From Bosea sp. ANAM02 (GTDB taxonomy: Bacteria > Pseudomonadota > Alphaproteobacteria > Rhizobiales > Beijerinckiaceae): a stretch of 64,000 nt of DNA. The position numbers and the translations under genes are program-made. The notes beneath the pieces were generated by a model, which did not search any database, was not told where the DNA came from, and saw only the letters and a program-made list of their open reading frames with translations. Shown here one piece after another: positions 40,909 through 49,581 of the stretch; the first letter of the stretch is position 1, and each line of letters starts with the position of its first letter. The DNA is taken from contig NZ_AP022848.1 in NCBI RefSeq assembly GCF_011764485.1, positions 1,950,001-2,014,000 on the forward strand. Direction: 5' to 3'.

Positions 40909-41262
40909 CACAAAACCGATCCCGGTGAATCCGAATGCGCGGATGATGGGAGAAGGGGGCTTGCCCGCGCAAGAGCGCCCGGTGCGACGGCCTGCCGCGC
41001 CAAAAATGCACATCCATCCGGGAATGAGGCCGAAATGCGGCAGTTGATTCGCCTGCTTGATTCGCGTCCAGGGGCGGGAAGCCGGCGAAGTTTTTCGAGC
41101 GAGCGAATACATATGAATACTGAATAGTTAAATATAGAATAAATTCCTGTTTACGCTCATTGTTGTATGTTTTTCTATCAGATATGCCAGATTATCGACA
41201 CATTCGGCCATCAGTTGAGCGCCCCCATCGGCCAGTCATGGCTCAATGGGGTTCAATTCGAC
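40909..41262. other. 354-bp divergent gap with AT-rich centre
   Basis: Between the J-domain and transglycosylase genes. The stretch 41105-41200 is strikingly AT-rich (TTAAATATAGAATAAATTCC and neighbours) in a GC-rich genome, so it probably holds promoters or a site for an AT-binding silencer such as MucR. No exact -35/-10 pair is convincing. Two GATTC methylation-type sites lie near 41045-41065. Confidence 0.45.
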
Positions 41263-41901
41263 ATGCGATATATCTGTGGTGGTCTCGCGGCTGCGTGCCT
41301 GATTAGCCTCTCCGGGATGGCCCTGGCCGAGGATTTCGTCAACGCGGAAACGGACCCCAGAGCTATCGTTCGCCGCGACGCCGAGATCGCCCGCGCCAAG
41401 GCTGCGGAGAGCAAGGGCGAGGACGTCCAGGCCGAGGCGCCCAAGGCGAAGCCTGCGCCCCGCGCCGCCAAGGTCGAGACCGAAAAGCACGAGGCCCGCT
41501 CCAGCCGCGCGCTCGCCGCTCCGGCCGGGGCCGAGGGTATCAAGGCGATCGTCGCGCGACATGCCGCCGCCAATGGCGTGCCTTTCTCGCTCGCCGATGC
41601 GGTCGTGCGCGTCGAAAGCCGCTACAATCCGCGCGCCTCGCATGCCGGCAATTACGGACTGATGCAGATTCGCCATCAGACGGCGCGCGGCATGGGCTAT
41701 TCCGGCGGTGCCGGCGGGCTGCTCGATGCCGAGACCAATGCGCGCTACGGCATGAAGTACCTGGCTATGGCTTACAAGCTCGCCGGCGGCGACACCTGCC
41801 GCACCGTCATGAAATATCAGAGCGGCCATATGGCGACCCGGATGAGCGGTGCCAACCGCGCCTATTGCGCCAAGGTGCGCACGATCACCGCCCGCAACTG
41901 A
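41263..41901 (+). CDS. Exported lytic transglycosylase (SLT domain)
   Basis: 212 residues. The signal peptide MRYICGGLAAACLISLSGMA is followed by LAEDF, then an Ala/Lys/Glu-rich linker and a small SLT domain with the catalytic Glu in AVVRVESRYNPRASHAGNYG and LMQIRHQTARGMGYSG. It cuts the glycan strands of peptidoglycan in the periplasm. ATG 41263 is chosen for the signal peptide; an ATG at 41167 is in frame but adds a non-signal leader. Its stop is 66 nt before rnpB. Confidence 0.88.
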   Translation: MRYICGGLAAACLISLSGMALAEDFVNAETDPRAIVRRDAEIARAKAAESKGEDVQAEAPKAKPAPRAAKVETEKHEARSSRALAAPAGAEGIKAIVARHAAANGVPFSLADAVVRVESRYNPRASHAGNYGLMQIRHQTARGMGYSGGAGGLLDAETNARYGMKYLAMAYKLAGGDTCRTVMKYQSGHMATRMSGANRAYCAKVRTITARN

Positions 41902-41932
41902 TCGAACTCGGAGACTCTGGACACGGTTCCGC

Positions 41933-41961
41933 TTGACGCCGGGCGCGCCAGCGCGCATCTC
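41933..41961 (+). promoter_or_regulatory. Candidate rnpB promoter
   Basis: TTGACG (41933-41938) and CATCTC (41956-41961) are 17 nt apart and end about 6 nt before the first paired base of rnpB. The -35 box is good and the -10 box is weak. Confidence 0.5.
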
Positions 41962-41966
41962 CCCCT

Positions 41967-42373
41967 CGCCAGTCGGCCGGACGGCCGCTCTCGCTCGCGA
42001 GGGAGGAAAGTCCGGGCTCCACGGAAACACGGTGCCGGATAACGTCCGGCGGGGGCGACCCCAGGGAAAGCGCCACAGAGATCGAACCGCCCTGCGCTGG
42101 AGAGCTTCGGCTTTTCCGGCAGGGTAAGGGTGAAAAGGTGCGGTAAGAGCGCACCGCGGATCCGGCAACGGGGACGGCATGGCAAGCCCCACCGGGAGCA
42201 AAACCGAATAGGGACGATGCTGCCCGCGCGAGCGGGCAGGGGCAGGTTTCTGTGCCTTGTCGTCCGGGTTGGTTGCTCGAGGCGCGCAGCAATGCGCGTC
42301 CCAGAGGAATGGCCGTCACGTCGGGGGAGCGATCCTCCGGCCATCCAGAACCCGGCTTACAGGCCGACTGGCG
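41967..42373 (+). ncRNA. rnpB: RNase P RNA (type A)
   Basis: The catalytic RNA that trims tRNA 5' leaders. Conserved segments are GAGGAAAGTCCGGGCTCC near 41999, AGGGTGAAAAGGTGCGGTAA near 42126, GCAAGCCCCACCGGGAGCAA near 42183, CCGAATAGG, CCCAGAGGAATGGCCGTCA and the 3' AGAACCCGGCTTACAGGCC. The ends pair as helix P1: GCCAGTCGGCC (41968-41978) with GGCCGACTGGC (42362-42372). The ends are accurate to a few bases. Confidence 0.96.
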
Positions 42374-42376
42374 CTT

Positions 42377-42407
42377 GATGCCCGCATATTCTACTCCAGC
42401 GGGCATC
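42377..42407. other. Hairpin just after rnpB
   Basis: GATGCCCGC and GCGGGCATC form a 9-bp stem with a 13-nt loop immediately after the RNA. No T run follows, so its role as a 3' end signal is uncertain. Confidence 0.45.
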
Positions 42408-42556
42408 TGAAGCGATCACCTGCGCTTCCGGTGCTCACGGACCATTGTCCGCTCCGCCCCGGTTCTCGGCGACCGCTCCAGCTACTGCGCTGGAGCGAAT
42501 TTTCGAGCATCAAGCCCGCAAATGCCGGCTGGATCGGTCTTTCAGGCGAGGCGGCC

Positions 42557-42979
42557 TCAGGCCACCGCCGTCTCGACCGGGATGTTGCCCTTCGTCGCGT
42601 GCGAATAGGGGCAGACGACATGGGCCTTCGCGACGAGGTCCTCGACCGCGGCCTTGTCGAGGCCGGGCACCGAGACCGTCAGCCTGGCGGTGATGCCGAA
42701 GCCCTGGCCGTCGTCGCGGGCGCCGATGCCAATATCGGCCGAGACCTTCGCGTCATCCGGGATCTTCACCTTCTCCTTGCCGGCGACGAACTTCAGCGCG
42801 CCGAGGAAGCAGGCCGAGTAGCCCATGGCGAAAAGCTGCTCGGGATTGGTGCCTTCGCCGCCGCCGCCGCCGAGTTCCTTTGGGGTGTTCAGCACGAGCT
42901 TGACGTTGCCGGTATCGGTCGCGGCCTGGCCTTCGCGGCCGCCGGTGGCGGAACCATGGGCGGTGTAGAGCGTCTTCAT
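42557..42979 (-). CDS. ohr: Organic hydroperoxide resistance protein Ohr
   Basis: 140-residue thiol peroxidase of the Ohr/OsmC family that reduces organic and fatty-acid hydroperoxides. The two redox Cys are Cys57 in AMGYSACFLGAL and Cys123 in AHVVCPYSHAT. The family block LGGGGGEGTNPEQLF is present. ATG 42979 follows AAGGAAAC by 8 nt. It is divergent from ohrR with palindromic operators between them. Confidence 0.94.
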   Translation of the reverse strand: MKTLYTAHGSATGGREGQAATDTGNVKLVLNTPKELGGGGGEGTNPEQLFAMGYSACFLGALKFVAGKEKVKIPDDAKVSADIGIGARDDGQGFGITARLTVSVPGLDKAAVEDLVAKAHVVCPYSHATKGNIPVETAVA

Positions 42980-43022
42980 GATCGGGTTTCCTTCCTTGAG
43001 TGAAGCGATGCTTGTCATATAG

Positions 43023-43049
43023 ATTGTGTGCAATTAGATTGTCAACAAT
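43023..43049. promoter_or_regulatory. Twin OhrR operator
   Basis: Two palindromes, ATTGTGTGCAAT (43023-43034) and ATTGTCAACAAT (43038-43049), lie 15 bp apart centre to centre in the ohr/ohrR gap. The AT-rich ATTG/CAAT arms fit known OhrR sites. OhrR would repress both genes until its Cys is oxidised. Confidence 0.75.
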
Positions 43050-43129
43050 TAATTTGAGCAAGGCGGAGAGCGGTTGATTGTGCGGCCGCTTTCGGCTTTC
43101 CGTGAAGCAGGGTGATCGGCGAGGGCGCG

Positions 43130-43597
43130 ATGGCGAAGCAGGACAGAGCCGGGGAGGGCATGCCGCGTCTGGAGCAGCAGCTCTGCTTCGCGATCTATCA
43201 GGTCGGGCATGCCTTCAACCGGGCCTACCGCCCGATCCTGGCCACGCTCGGGCTGACCTATCCGCAATATCTCGTGATGCTCGTGCTCTGGGAACAGGAC
43301 GAGCTGACGGTGAAGGAGTTGGGCGAGCGCCTGATGCTCGATTCCGGCACCCTGACACCGCTGCTGAAGCGGCTCGAAACCTCCGGCCTGATCCGGCGCG
43401 AGCGCGATGCCCGCGACGAGCGGCAGGTGCGCATCCATCTCGCCGAGAAGGGCGAGGGGCTGCGCGAGCAGGGGCGCTGCGTACAGGACGCGGTCGGTGA
43501 AGCGCTCGGCGGCACGGCCGGGGAGGCGGGGCGGTTGCGCGATCAGCTCGGGCTCGTCCGCGATGCGCTGCTGGCGTCGGCGCGCGACGAGGGCTGA
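43130..43597 (+). CDS. ohrR: Organic-peroxide-sensing MarR-family repressor OhrR
   Basis: 155 residues. The sensing Cys19 lies in LEQQLCFAIYQVGHAFNRAY, as in known OhrR proteins. The winged helix has LTVKELGERLMLDSGTLTPL and the wing RRERDARDERQVRIHL. ATG 43130 follows GAGGG; a GTG 18 nt earlier is in frame. Divergence from ohr and the twin palindromes support the call. Confidence 0.92.
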   Translation: MAKQDRAGEGMPRLEQQLCFAIYQVGHAFNRAYRPILATLGLTYPQYLVMLVLWEQDELTVKELGERLMLDSGTLTPLLKRLETSGLIRRERDARDERQVRIHLAEKGEGLREQGRCVQDAVGEALGGTAGEAGRLRDQLGLVRDALLASARDEG

Positions 43598-43628
43598 TGG
43601 CGGCTGTTCTGCCGTAGCCGCCACGGTT

Positions 43629-43773
43629 GTCATTCCGGGGCTTCGCGCAGCGAAGAGCCCGGAATCCAGAACCGATGCGGTTTCCGGGAAAAACACGGTC
43701 GGGCGGGGGCTCATATTTGTCAGGGCATGGTTCTGGATTCCGGGCTCAGGCCTACGGCCTGCCCCGGAATGAC
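43629..43773. repeat. Two-hairpin intergenic repeat, family B (copy 2)
   Basis: GTCATTCCGGGGC opens and GCCCCGGAATGAC closes, with GAATCCAGAACC / GGTTCTGGATTC inside. It fills part of the 583-bp gap between ohrR and mraZ; the rest of that gap holds the mraZ upstream region. Confidence 0.88.
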
Positions 43774-43908
43774 AGGGGCATGTGGCCTTGAGCTGTGTCT
43801 ATTCGGCGCCGCCCTCCAGCTCGCCGAAAATAACGACGCGCTTTCGTAAAAATTTTTCGCAGCGCTGATCCGTCTTCCCGCCTGCCCACGGGGCCGGGCG
43901 GCGCCGAA

Positions 43909-44032
43909 TTGCGCGTGCTTACGGATACTTAACCTTAACGAGCTGTGATGGCGGAGAGTTCCCGCAGGTGCGTCGTTGCGCCCGCGATTCCATTGACGCC
44001 CATATAGGCCCATGCTATCCCAAATCATCCCG
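43909..44032 (+). promoter_or_regulatory. mraZ upstream region with MraZ-box-like repeat
   Basis: Four CCC triplets at 43999, 44009, 44019 and 44029, each in a CCCA or CCCG context, have exact 10-bp spacing; on the other strand they read TGGG-like repeats, the pattern MraZ binds in other bacteria. Just upstream are TTAACC and TTAAC (43929-43939), half-sites of the CtrA type. An AT-richer segment from 43909 may contain the promoter, but no clean -10 box is seen. Confidence 0.6.
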
Positions 44033-44180
44033 TCGAAGCCGGCAGGCAAATCAAGGGTCAGGCTCCGTGTGCCGCGCGGAATTTGGCTCGCTGGCCTGCC
44101 TTGCCCGCCTCGACGGGGGGACTTTTCGCCGCTCGCCCATCTCAGCGGTGGCGCCTTGCAGAGCAGGCCGGGAGGCGGCG

Positions 44181-44657
44181 TTGACGGACCGCTTCGTCTC
44201 GAATTTCACGAACCGGCTCGACGCCAAGGGGCGTGTCTCCATTCCCTCGAGTTTCCGGTCGGTCCTGGCGAAGGACGGCTACGAGGGGCTCTATGTCCAT
44301 CAGGGGCTCGACCTGCCGGCGCTGGATGCCGGCGGCAACGCGCTGCGTTCCACGATCGACGACATCCTCGCGCGCTTCTCGCCGTTCTCGGACGAGTGGG
44401 AATTGCTCTCGACGGCGCTGAACGGCACCTCGGAGGTGCTGAAGATCGACACGGAGGGGCGCATGGTGCTGAGCGAGGCGCTGAAGGCGCATGCCGGCAT
44501 CGGCGACGCCGTGACCTTCGTCGGCCATGGCCACAAGTTCCAGATCTGGGAGCCGGAGCGGTTCCGCGCGCATCTCGACGCGGCGCGGACGCGCCTGCGC
44601 GACGTGAAGCGCACGCTGGGCAGCCTGGCGATTCCAACGGGAGGCTCGGGCACATGA
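44181..44657 (+). CDS. mraZ: Transcriptional regulator MraZ
   Basis: 158 residues with the two SpoVT-AbrB-like halves of MraZ, each with its DxxGR motif: [14 protein letters not shown] and [13 protein letters not shown]. MraZ binds repeats upstream of its own gene and controls the division and cell wall cluster. The start is a TTG at 44181 with GGGAGG 5 nt upstream, which puts [13 protein letters not shown] at the N-terminus as in the family. The stop overlaps rsmH by 4 nt. Confidence 0.93.
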   Translation: MTDRFVSNFTNRLDAKGRVSIPSSFRSVLAKDGYEGLYVHQGLDLPALDAGGNALRSTIDDILARFSPFSDEWELLSTALNGTSEVLKIDTEGRMVLSEALKAHAGIGDAVTFVGHGHKFQIWEPERFRAHLDAARTRLRDVKRTLGSLAIPTGGSGT

Positions 44658-45694
44658 CGGACCATGGCGACCGTTCCGGCGGAGCCATTGGCGGACCGGT
44701 TCGTCATGTGCCCGTGCTGCTCGCCGAGGTTCGGGCCGCGCTCGCGCCGCAGGCTGGCGGGCGCTATCTCGACGGCACCTTCGGGGCAGGGGGCTATTCG
44801 CGCGCGATCCTCGAGGCCGCGCCGGACGCGATCCTGCTCGGGCTCGACCGCGATCCGAGCGCGATCGCCGGCGGGGCCGATCTCGTCGCGGCGATGGCCG
44901 GGCGCCTGACGCTGTCGCAGGCCAATTTCGGCGAGCTGGCCGAGGAGGCGGAGCGCTTCAGGATGGCGCCGCTCGACGGCATCGTGCTCGATATCGGCGT
45001 GTCGTCCATGCAGATCGATCAGGCGGAGCGGGGCTTTTCGTTCCGCTTCGACGGGCCGCTCGACATGCGCATGAGCAGCGCCGGGCAGAGCGCCGCCGAC
45101 CTCGTCAACGAGGCCGAGGAAGGGCTGCTCGCCAATATCTTCTACCATTACGGCGAGGAGCGCCGCTCGCGCGCCGTCGCCCGGGCCGTGATCGAGGCCC
45201 GCCGCAAGGCGCCGATCGCCACCACCAAGCAACTGGCCGATCTCGTCGCCGGCATCGTGCGCGGCGAGCCCGGCGGGGCGCATCCGGCGACGCGGGTGTT
45301 CCAGGCCCTGCGCATCGCGGTCAATGACGAGCTGGGCGAGCTGGTCCGGGCGCTGCATGCGGCCGAGACCGTGCTGAAGCCTGGCGGGCGGCTGGTCGTC
45401 GTGACCTTCCATTCGCTCGAAGACCGCATCGTCAAGCAGTTCTTCGCCGAGCGTTCCGGCCGGGTGCCGGCCGGCTCGCGCCATGCGCCGGCGGTTGCCG
45501 CCGCACAGGCGACCTTCAGGCTGGTCGAGAAGGGTGCCGTCGCGCCGTCCGAGGCCGAGATGCGGGCCAATCCGCGGGCGCGCTCGGCCAAGCTGCGTGC
45601 CGCTGAGCGCAATGACGCGCCGTCGCGCCGGGCCGATGCCGGGCTCGTCGCGCTCTCCACCGTCCCCGACCCGCAGCCGCGCCGGAGATCCTGA
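44654..45694 (+). CDS. rsmH: 16S rRNA (cytosine1402-N4)-methyltransferase RsmH
   Basis: 346-residue SAM methyltransferase (MraW) acting on the ribosomal decoding centre. Motifs are [36 protein letters not shown] for SAM binding, [19 protein letters not shown] and [16 protein letters not shown]. The start overlaps mraZ by 4 nt, and ftsL begins 2 nt after its stop. Second gene of the dcw cluster. Confidence 0.96.
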   Translation: MTDHGDRSGGAIGGPVRHVPVLLAEVRAALAPQAGGRYLDGTFGAGGYSRAILEAAPDAILLGLDRDPSAIAGGADLVAAMAGRLTLSQANFGELAEEAERFRMAPLDGIVLDIGVSSMQIDQAERGFSFRFDGPLDMRMSSAGQSAADLVNEAEEGLLANIFYHYGEERRSRAVARAVIEARRKAPIATTKQLADLVAGIVRGEPGGAHPATRVFQALRIAVNDELGELVRALHAAETVLKPGGRLVVVTFHSLEDRIVKQFFAERSGRVPAGSRHAPAVAAAQATFRLVEKGAVAPSEAEMRANPRARSAKLRAAERNDAPSRRADAGLVALSTVPDPQPRRRS

Positions 45695-45696
45695 GC

Positions 45697-46083
45697 GTGA
45701 TCAAGCTCCTGCATATCGTCGCCATCGGCGCGCTGGTCTCCTCGGCGGTCTATGCCTATTCGATCAAGTACGAGACGACGCTGGCGACCGAGCATCTCCA
45801 GAAGCTCAAGTCCAAGACCCAGCGAGAGCGGGACGCGATCCAGGTGCTCAAGGCCGAGTGGCAGTTCCTGAACCGACCGGACCGCATCCAGATGCTGGCG
45901 GAGCGGCATCTCGACCTGCAACCCTTCGTCGTGACGCAGGTGGTCAAGCCGTCCGACATCCCGAATCGCGGCCCCAAGGTCGACGCCATCGGCCGCAAGC
46001 TCGAAGATCTCGGGTTGGGCCTGCCGACCGAGACGCCGCGCAACACCAAGGCAGGCGCGACGACGCCGGGAGCCATGCCATGA
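45697..46083 (+). CDS. ftsL: Cell division protein FtsL
   Basis: 128-residue bitopic protein. A helix at residues 3-22 (KLLHIVAIGALVSSAVYAYS) is followed by a coiled coil (LQKLKSKTQRERDAIQVLKA) and a Pro-rich tail. FtsL with FtsB and FtsQ activates FtsW and FtsI at the septum. The GTG start is 3 nt after rsmH, and the stop overlaps ftsI by 4 nt. Identified by place, size and layout, since FtsL is poorly conserved. Confidence 0.88.
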   Translation: MIKLLHIVAIGALVSSAVYAYSIKYETTLATEHLQKLKSKTQRERDAIQVLKAEWQFLNRPDRIQMLAERHLDLQPFVVTQVVKPSDIPNRGPKVDAIGRKLEDLGLGLPTETPRNTKAGATTPGAMP

Positions 46084-47858
46084 CCCGCTCGATCGATCAG
46101 GAGGTCCCGGTGGAAGAGCAGGCGGGGCCGGAGAAGATCGCCGTCAAGCCCGGGCGCCTGGCCTGGCTGCGCGACGTCTTCCGCATGAGCGGCGAGAAGA
46201 GCGAGCCGCGCGTCGGCCTCGTCATCCTCGGCTTCTCGGCGCTGTTCCTCGCGATCACCGGCCGGCTGATCTATCTCGGCATCGCGCCGAACGAGCAGGT
46301 GGGCCTGCGCCGCGCCACCTCCAACGCCATCTCCGCGGCACGGCCCGACATCGTCGACCGCAACGGCGAGGTGATGGCGACCGATATCCGCACGGTCTCG
46401 GTCTTCGCCGAGCCGCGCCGCATCCTCGACAAGGACGAGGCGACCGAATTGCTGACGGCCGTGCTGCCGGATCTCGACGCCAAGGATCTGCGCGACAAGC
46501 TCGGCACCAAGAAGGGCTTCGTCTGGGTCAAGCGCGAGATCACGCCGCGCCAGCAGGCGGAAGTCCACCGGCTCGGCATCCCCGGCGTCGGCTTCGTGCC
46601 CGAGAACAAGCGCGTCTATCCCAACGGCAATGCCGCAGCCCATGTGCTCGGCTTCGCCAATATCGACAATGTCGGCATCGCCGGCATCGAGAAATACATC
46701 GACTCGCAAGGGTTGCAGGACCTGAACGGCGCGGGGCTGGCGACCGAGGCGTCCGACCTCAAGCCGGTGAAACTCTCGATCGACCTGCGCGTCCAGCATC
46801 TCCTGCGCGACGAATTGTCGAAGGGACTCGAGCGCTTCAAGGCCATCGCCGCCGCCGGCGCGATCATGGACGTGAATACCGGCGAGGTGATCGCCCTCGT
46901 CTCGCTGCCCGATTTCGATCCCGGCAACCCGGTCGACGCGCTGGAGAAGGACCGCATCAACCGGATGAATGTCGGCGTCTACGAGATGGGCTCCACCTTC
47001 AAGGCGCTGACCATCGCGATGGCGCTGGATTCCGGCAAGGCCAACATCAATTCGAGCTATTCGACCGCAGGCGGCATGATGCGGTTCGGCCGGCAGGTCA
47101 TCAAGGAATACCACGGCACCGGCCGGACGCTGACCGTGCCGGAGGTCTTCCTGCATTCGTCGAACATGGGCTCGATCAAGATGGCGCTGGCCGTCGGCGT
47201 CGAGGGCCACAAGGCCTTCCTCAAGAAGATGATGCAGCTCGACCGGATGACGACCGAGCTGCCGGAAAGCGCCGCCCCGATCGTTCCGCAGCGCTGGGGC
47301 GAGATCAACACCGCGACCATCGCCTTCGGCCACGGCCTCGCCGTTGCGCCGCTGCAGGCGCTTGCGGCCGTCGCCGCGCTGGTCAATGGCGGCTACCTGA
47401 TGAAGCCGACCTTCCTGAAGCGCAGCGAGGAAGAAGCCCGACAGGTCGCGACGCGGGTCATCAAGCCCGAGACCTCCGAGGCGATGCGCTTCATCATGCG
47501 GCTCAACGGCGAGAAGGGCTCGGCCCGCAAGGCCAATGTCGAAGGCTATTTCGTCGGCGGCAAGACCGGCACGGCCGAGAAGGTCATCAACGGCCGCTAT
47601 GCCAAGAACAAGAATTTCACGACCTTCACGGCGATCGCGCCCTCCGACAAGCCCAAATATCTCTTCCTCGCGATCTATGACGAGCCGAAGGGCTATGCCG
47701 AGAGCGGCGGCTACTCGACCGCGGCCTGGAATGCCGGCGTCACCACGGGCAAGGTGATCGAGCGCGCAGCGCCGATCCTGGGTCTCAACCCGCGCTTCGA
47801 CCCGCCGCCGTCGCCCTTCCCGCTGATGGCGCGGCTGGGCGCCTGGGGTTCGCGGTAG
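46080..47858 (+). CDS. ftsI: Septal peptidoglycan transpeptidase FtsI (PBP3)
   Basis: 592-residue class B penicillin-binding protein. A single helix (about 45-65, VGLVILGFSALFLAITGRLI) anchors a PBP dimer domain (ARPDIVDRNGEVMATDI) and the transpeptidase domain with Ser305 in EMGSTFKAL, the SxN motif in HSSNMGS and KTG in GGKTGTAEK. It crosslinks septal murein. A family B repeat separates it from murE. Confidence 0.96.
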   Translation: MTRSIDQEVPVEEQAGPEKIAVKPGRLAWLRDVFRMSGEKSEPRVGLVILGFSALFLAITGRLIYLGIAPNEQVGLRRATSNAISAARPDIVDRNGEVMATDIRTVSVFAEPRRILDKDEATELLTAVLPDLDAKDLRDKLGTKKGFVWVKREITPRQQAEVHRLGIPGVGFVPENKRVYPNGNAAAHVLGFANIDNVGIAGIEKYIDSQGLQDLNGAGLATEASDLKPVKLSIDLRVQHLLRDELSKGLERFKAIAAAGAIMDVNTGEVIALVSLPDFDPGNPVDALEKDRINRMNVGVYEMGSTFKALTIAMALDSGKANINSSYSTAGGMMRFGRQVIKEYHGTGRTLTVPEVFLHSSNMGSIKMALAVGVEGHKAFLKKMMQLDRMTTELPESAAPIVPQRWGEINTATIAFGHGLAVAPLQALAAVAALVNGGYLMKPTFLKRSEEEARQVATRVIKPETSEAMRFIMRLNGEKGSARKANVEGYFVGGKTGTAEKVINGRYAKNKNFTTFTAIAPSDKPKYLFLAIYDEPKGYAESGGYSTAAWNAGVTTGKVIERAAPILGLNPRFDPPPSPFPLMARLGAWGSR

Positions 47859-47898
47859 AGAGGACACGAGCCGGGCTTGACGACACCGCCACCGCACC

Positions 47899-48036
47899 GT
47901 CATTCCGGGGCAGGCCGCAGGCCTGAGCCCGGAACCCAGACCCACAGGACGATCAGGATCAGCCGGTGCGTTTCAACATCTCACGGAATCGGTTCTGGAT
48001 TCCGGGCTCTTCGCTGACGCGAAGCCCCGGAATGAC
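47899..48036. repeat. Two-hairpin intergenic repeat, family B (copy 3)
   Basis: GTCATTCCGGGGC at 47899 and GCCCCGGAATGAC ending at 48036. Inside are CCGGAACCCAGA and TTCTGGATTCCGG. It fills most of the 196-bp ftsI-murE gap. Confidence 0.88.
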
Positions 48037-48054
48037 GAAGAGGGCGCGGTCTCG

Positions 48055-49503
48055 ATGACGTGGCAACTTAACGACCTCTTCCCGGAGCTTTTCGATGCCG
48101 AGGCCGCCAGCCAGCCGGTGCATGGCGTCGCCTTCGACAGCCGCAAGGTGACAGGCGACGACGTCTTCGTCGCGCTCGCCGGTGCCAGGGCCGATGGGGC
48201 GCGCTTCATCATGGATGCGGTCGGGCATGGCGCGGTCGCGATCGTCTCTGGGGGCCAGCGTCCGGCCGACCTGCCGGCCGGCGTCGCCTTCGCGCAGGTC
48301 GACGATCCCCGCCGCGCGCTGGCGCTGGCGGCGGCGAAAATCCATCCGCGCCAGCCGAAGACCATCGTCGCGGTGACCGGCACCAGCGGCAAATCCTCGG
48401 TGGCGGATTTCACCCGCCAGATCTTCCAGGCGCTCGGCCATGAATCGGCGAGCGTCGGCACGATCGGCGTCGTCACCAGCAAGGGGGCCGATTACGGCTC
48501 GCTGACGACGCCGGACCCGCTCTCGCTGCACGCTTCCTTCGACAGGCTTGCGGGCGACGGCGTCACGCATCTCGCCATGGAAGCCTCCTCGCATGGGCTC
48601 GACCAGCGCCGCCTCGACGGCGTGCGATTGAGCGCCGGGGCCTTCCTCAATCTCGGGCGCGACCATCTCGATTATCATCCGAGCGTGGAGGACTATCTCG
48701 CCGCGAAGCTCAGGCTCTGGGAGCTGCTGCCGGACGGCGCGCCGGTCGTGATCAACCGCGACGAGCCCTATGCGGAGGAAGCGGCGCAGGCTGCTGCCAA
48801 GGCCGGGCATCCGATCATCGGCATCGGCCGCAAGGGCGAGACGCTGACCTTGCTGCGCAACGAGCGCGATGGCTTCTCGCAGCGGCTGACGGTGGGTTTC
48901 GACGGGCAGGAGCTTGCCGTCGCCTTGCCGCTCGTCGGCGATTTCATGGCCGGCAATGCGCTGGTCGCAGCCGGGCTCGCCATCGCGACCGGCGAGGACA
49001 AGGCTGCTTCGCTCAAGGCGATTTCCGGCTTGAAGGGCGTCGCCGGACGGCTGGAACGCGTCGGCGAGGGCAATGGCGGGCTCGTCGTCGTCGATTACGC
49101 CCATAAGCCCGATGCGCTCGCGGCCGTGCTGACGACGCTGAGGCCCTATGCGACCGGGCGCCTGATCTGCGTCTTCGGCTGCGGCGGCGACCGCGACAAG
49201 GGCAAGCGGCCGCTGATGGGCGCGATCGCGGCCGAGAAGGCCGATATCGCCATCGTCACCGACGACAATCCGCGCAGCGAGGACCCGGCGGCGATCCGGG
49301 CCGAGATCATGGCCGCTTCGCCCAGGCTCCAGGAGATCGGCGACCGCGAGGAAGCGATCAACGCGGCCGTGAAGATGCTGAAGCCTGGGGATTTGCTGGT
49401 CGTGGCCGGAAAAGGCCATGAATCCGGCCAGATCATCGGCGACCGGACGCTGCCCTTCTCGGACCATGACGTGGTCCGCAAGGCGCTGAAGCATGGGAGC
49501 TAG
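48055..49503 (+). CDS. murE: UDP-MurNAc-tripeptide ligase MurE
   Basis: 482 residues. Adds meso-diaminopimelate to UDP-MurNAc-dipeptide; the mDAP-type motif DDNPRSEDP is present. The ATP loop reads VTGTSGKSSVADFTRQIF, a Ser-rich form instead of GTNGKTT. Other family blocks are LAMEASSHGLDQRRLDG, GRDHLDYH and VVDYAHKPDALAAVL. The stop codon lies inside the stem-loop at 49486-49521. Confidence 0.96.
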   Translation: MTWQLNDLFPELFDAEAASQPVHGVAFDSRKVTGDDVFVALAGARADGARFIMDAVGHGAVAIVSGGQRPADLPAGVAFAQVDDPRRALALAAAKIHPRQPKTIVAVTGTSGKSSVADFTRQIFQALGHESASVGTIGVVTSKGADYGSLTTPDPLSLHASFDRLAGDGVTHLAMEASSHGLDQRRLDGVRLSAGAFLNLGRDHLDYHPSVEDYLAAKLRLWELLPDGAPVVINRDEPYAEEAAQAAAKAGHPIIGIGRKGETLTLLRNERDGFSQRLTVGFDGQELAVALPLVGDFMAGNALVAAGLAIATGEDKAASLKAISGLKGVAGRLERVGEGNGGLVVVDYAHKPDALAAVLTTLRPYATGRLICVFGCGGDRDKGKRPLMGAIAAEKADIAIVTDDNPRSEDPAAIRAEIMAASPRLQEIGDREEAINAAVKMLKPGDLLVVAGKGHESGQIIGDRTLPFSDHDVVRKALKHGS

Positions 49504-49521
49504 TCCCATGCTTCAGGTTTT
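49486..49521 (+). terminator. 13-bp stem-loop across the murE stop codon
   Basis: CTGAAGCATGGGA, loop GCTAG (containing the TAG stop), TCCCATGCTTCAG, then GTTTTG. It is a perfect 13-bp stem with a short T run, so it looks like an intrinsic terminator or attenuator between murE and murF in an otherwise co-directional cluster. Confidence 0.65.
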
Positions 49522-49581
49522 GATTCTGCGCGAATTCTTATCGCCCTATCGGGCGGAAAGCGCGCTGTCGGAGATCACGAG

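Noticed and set aside
42474..42497. CGCTCCAG / CTGGAGCG hairpin as the ohr terminator
   Set aside because: It has a T run only on the + strand side, opposite to ohr, and is 60 nt from the ohr stop.
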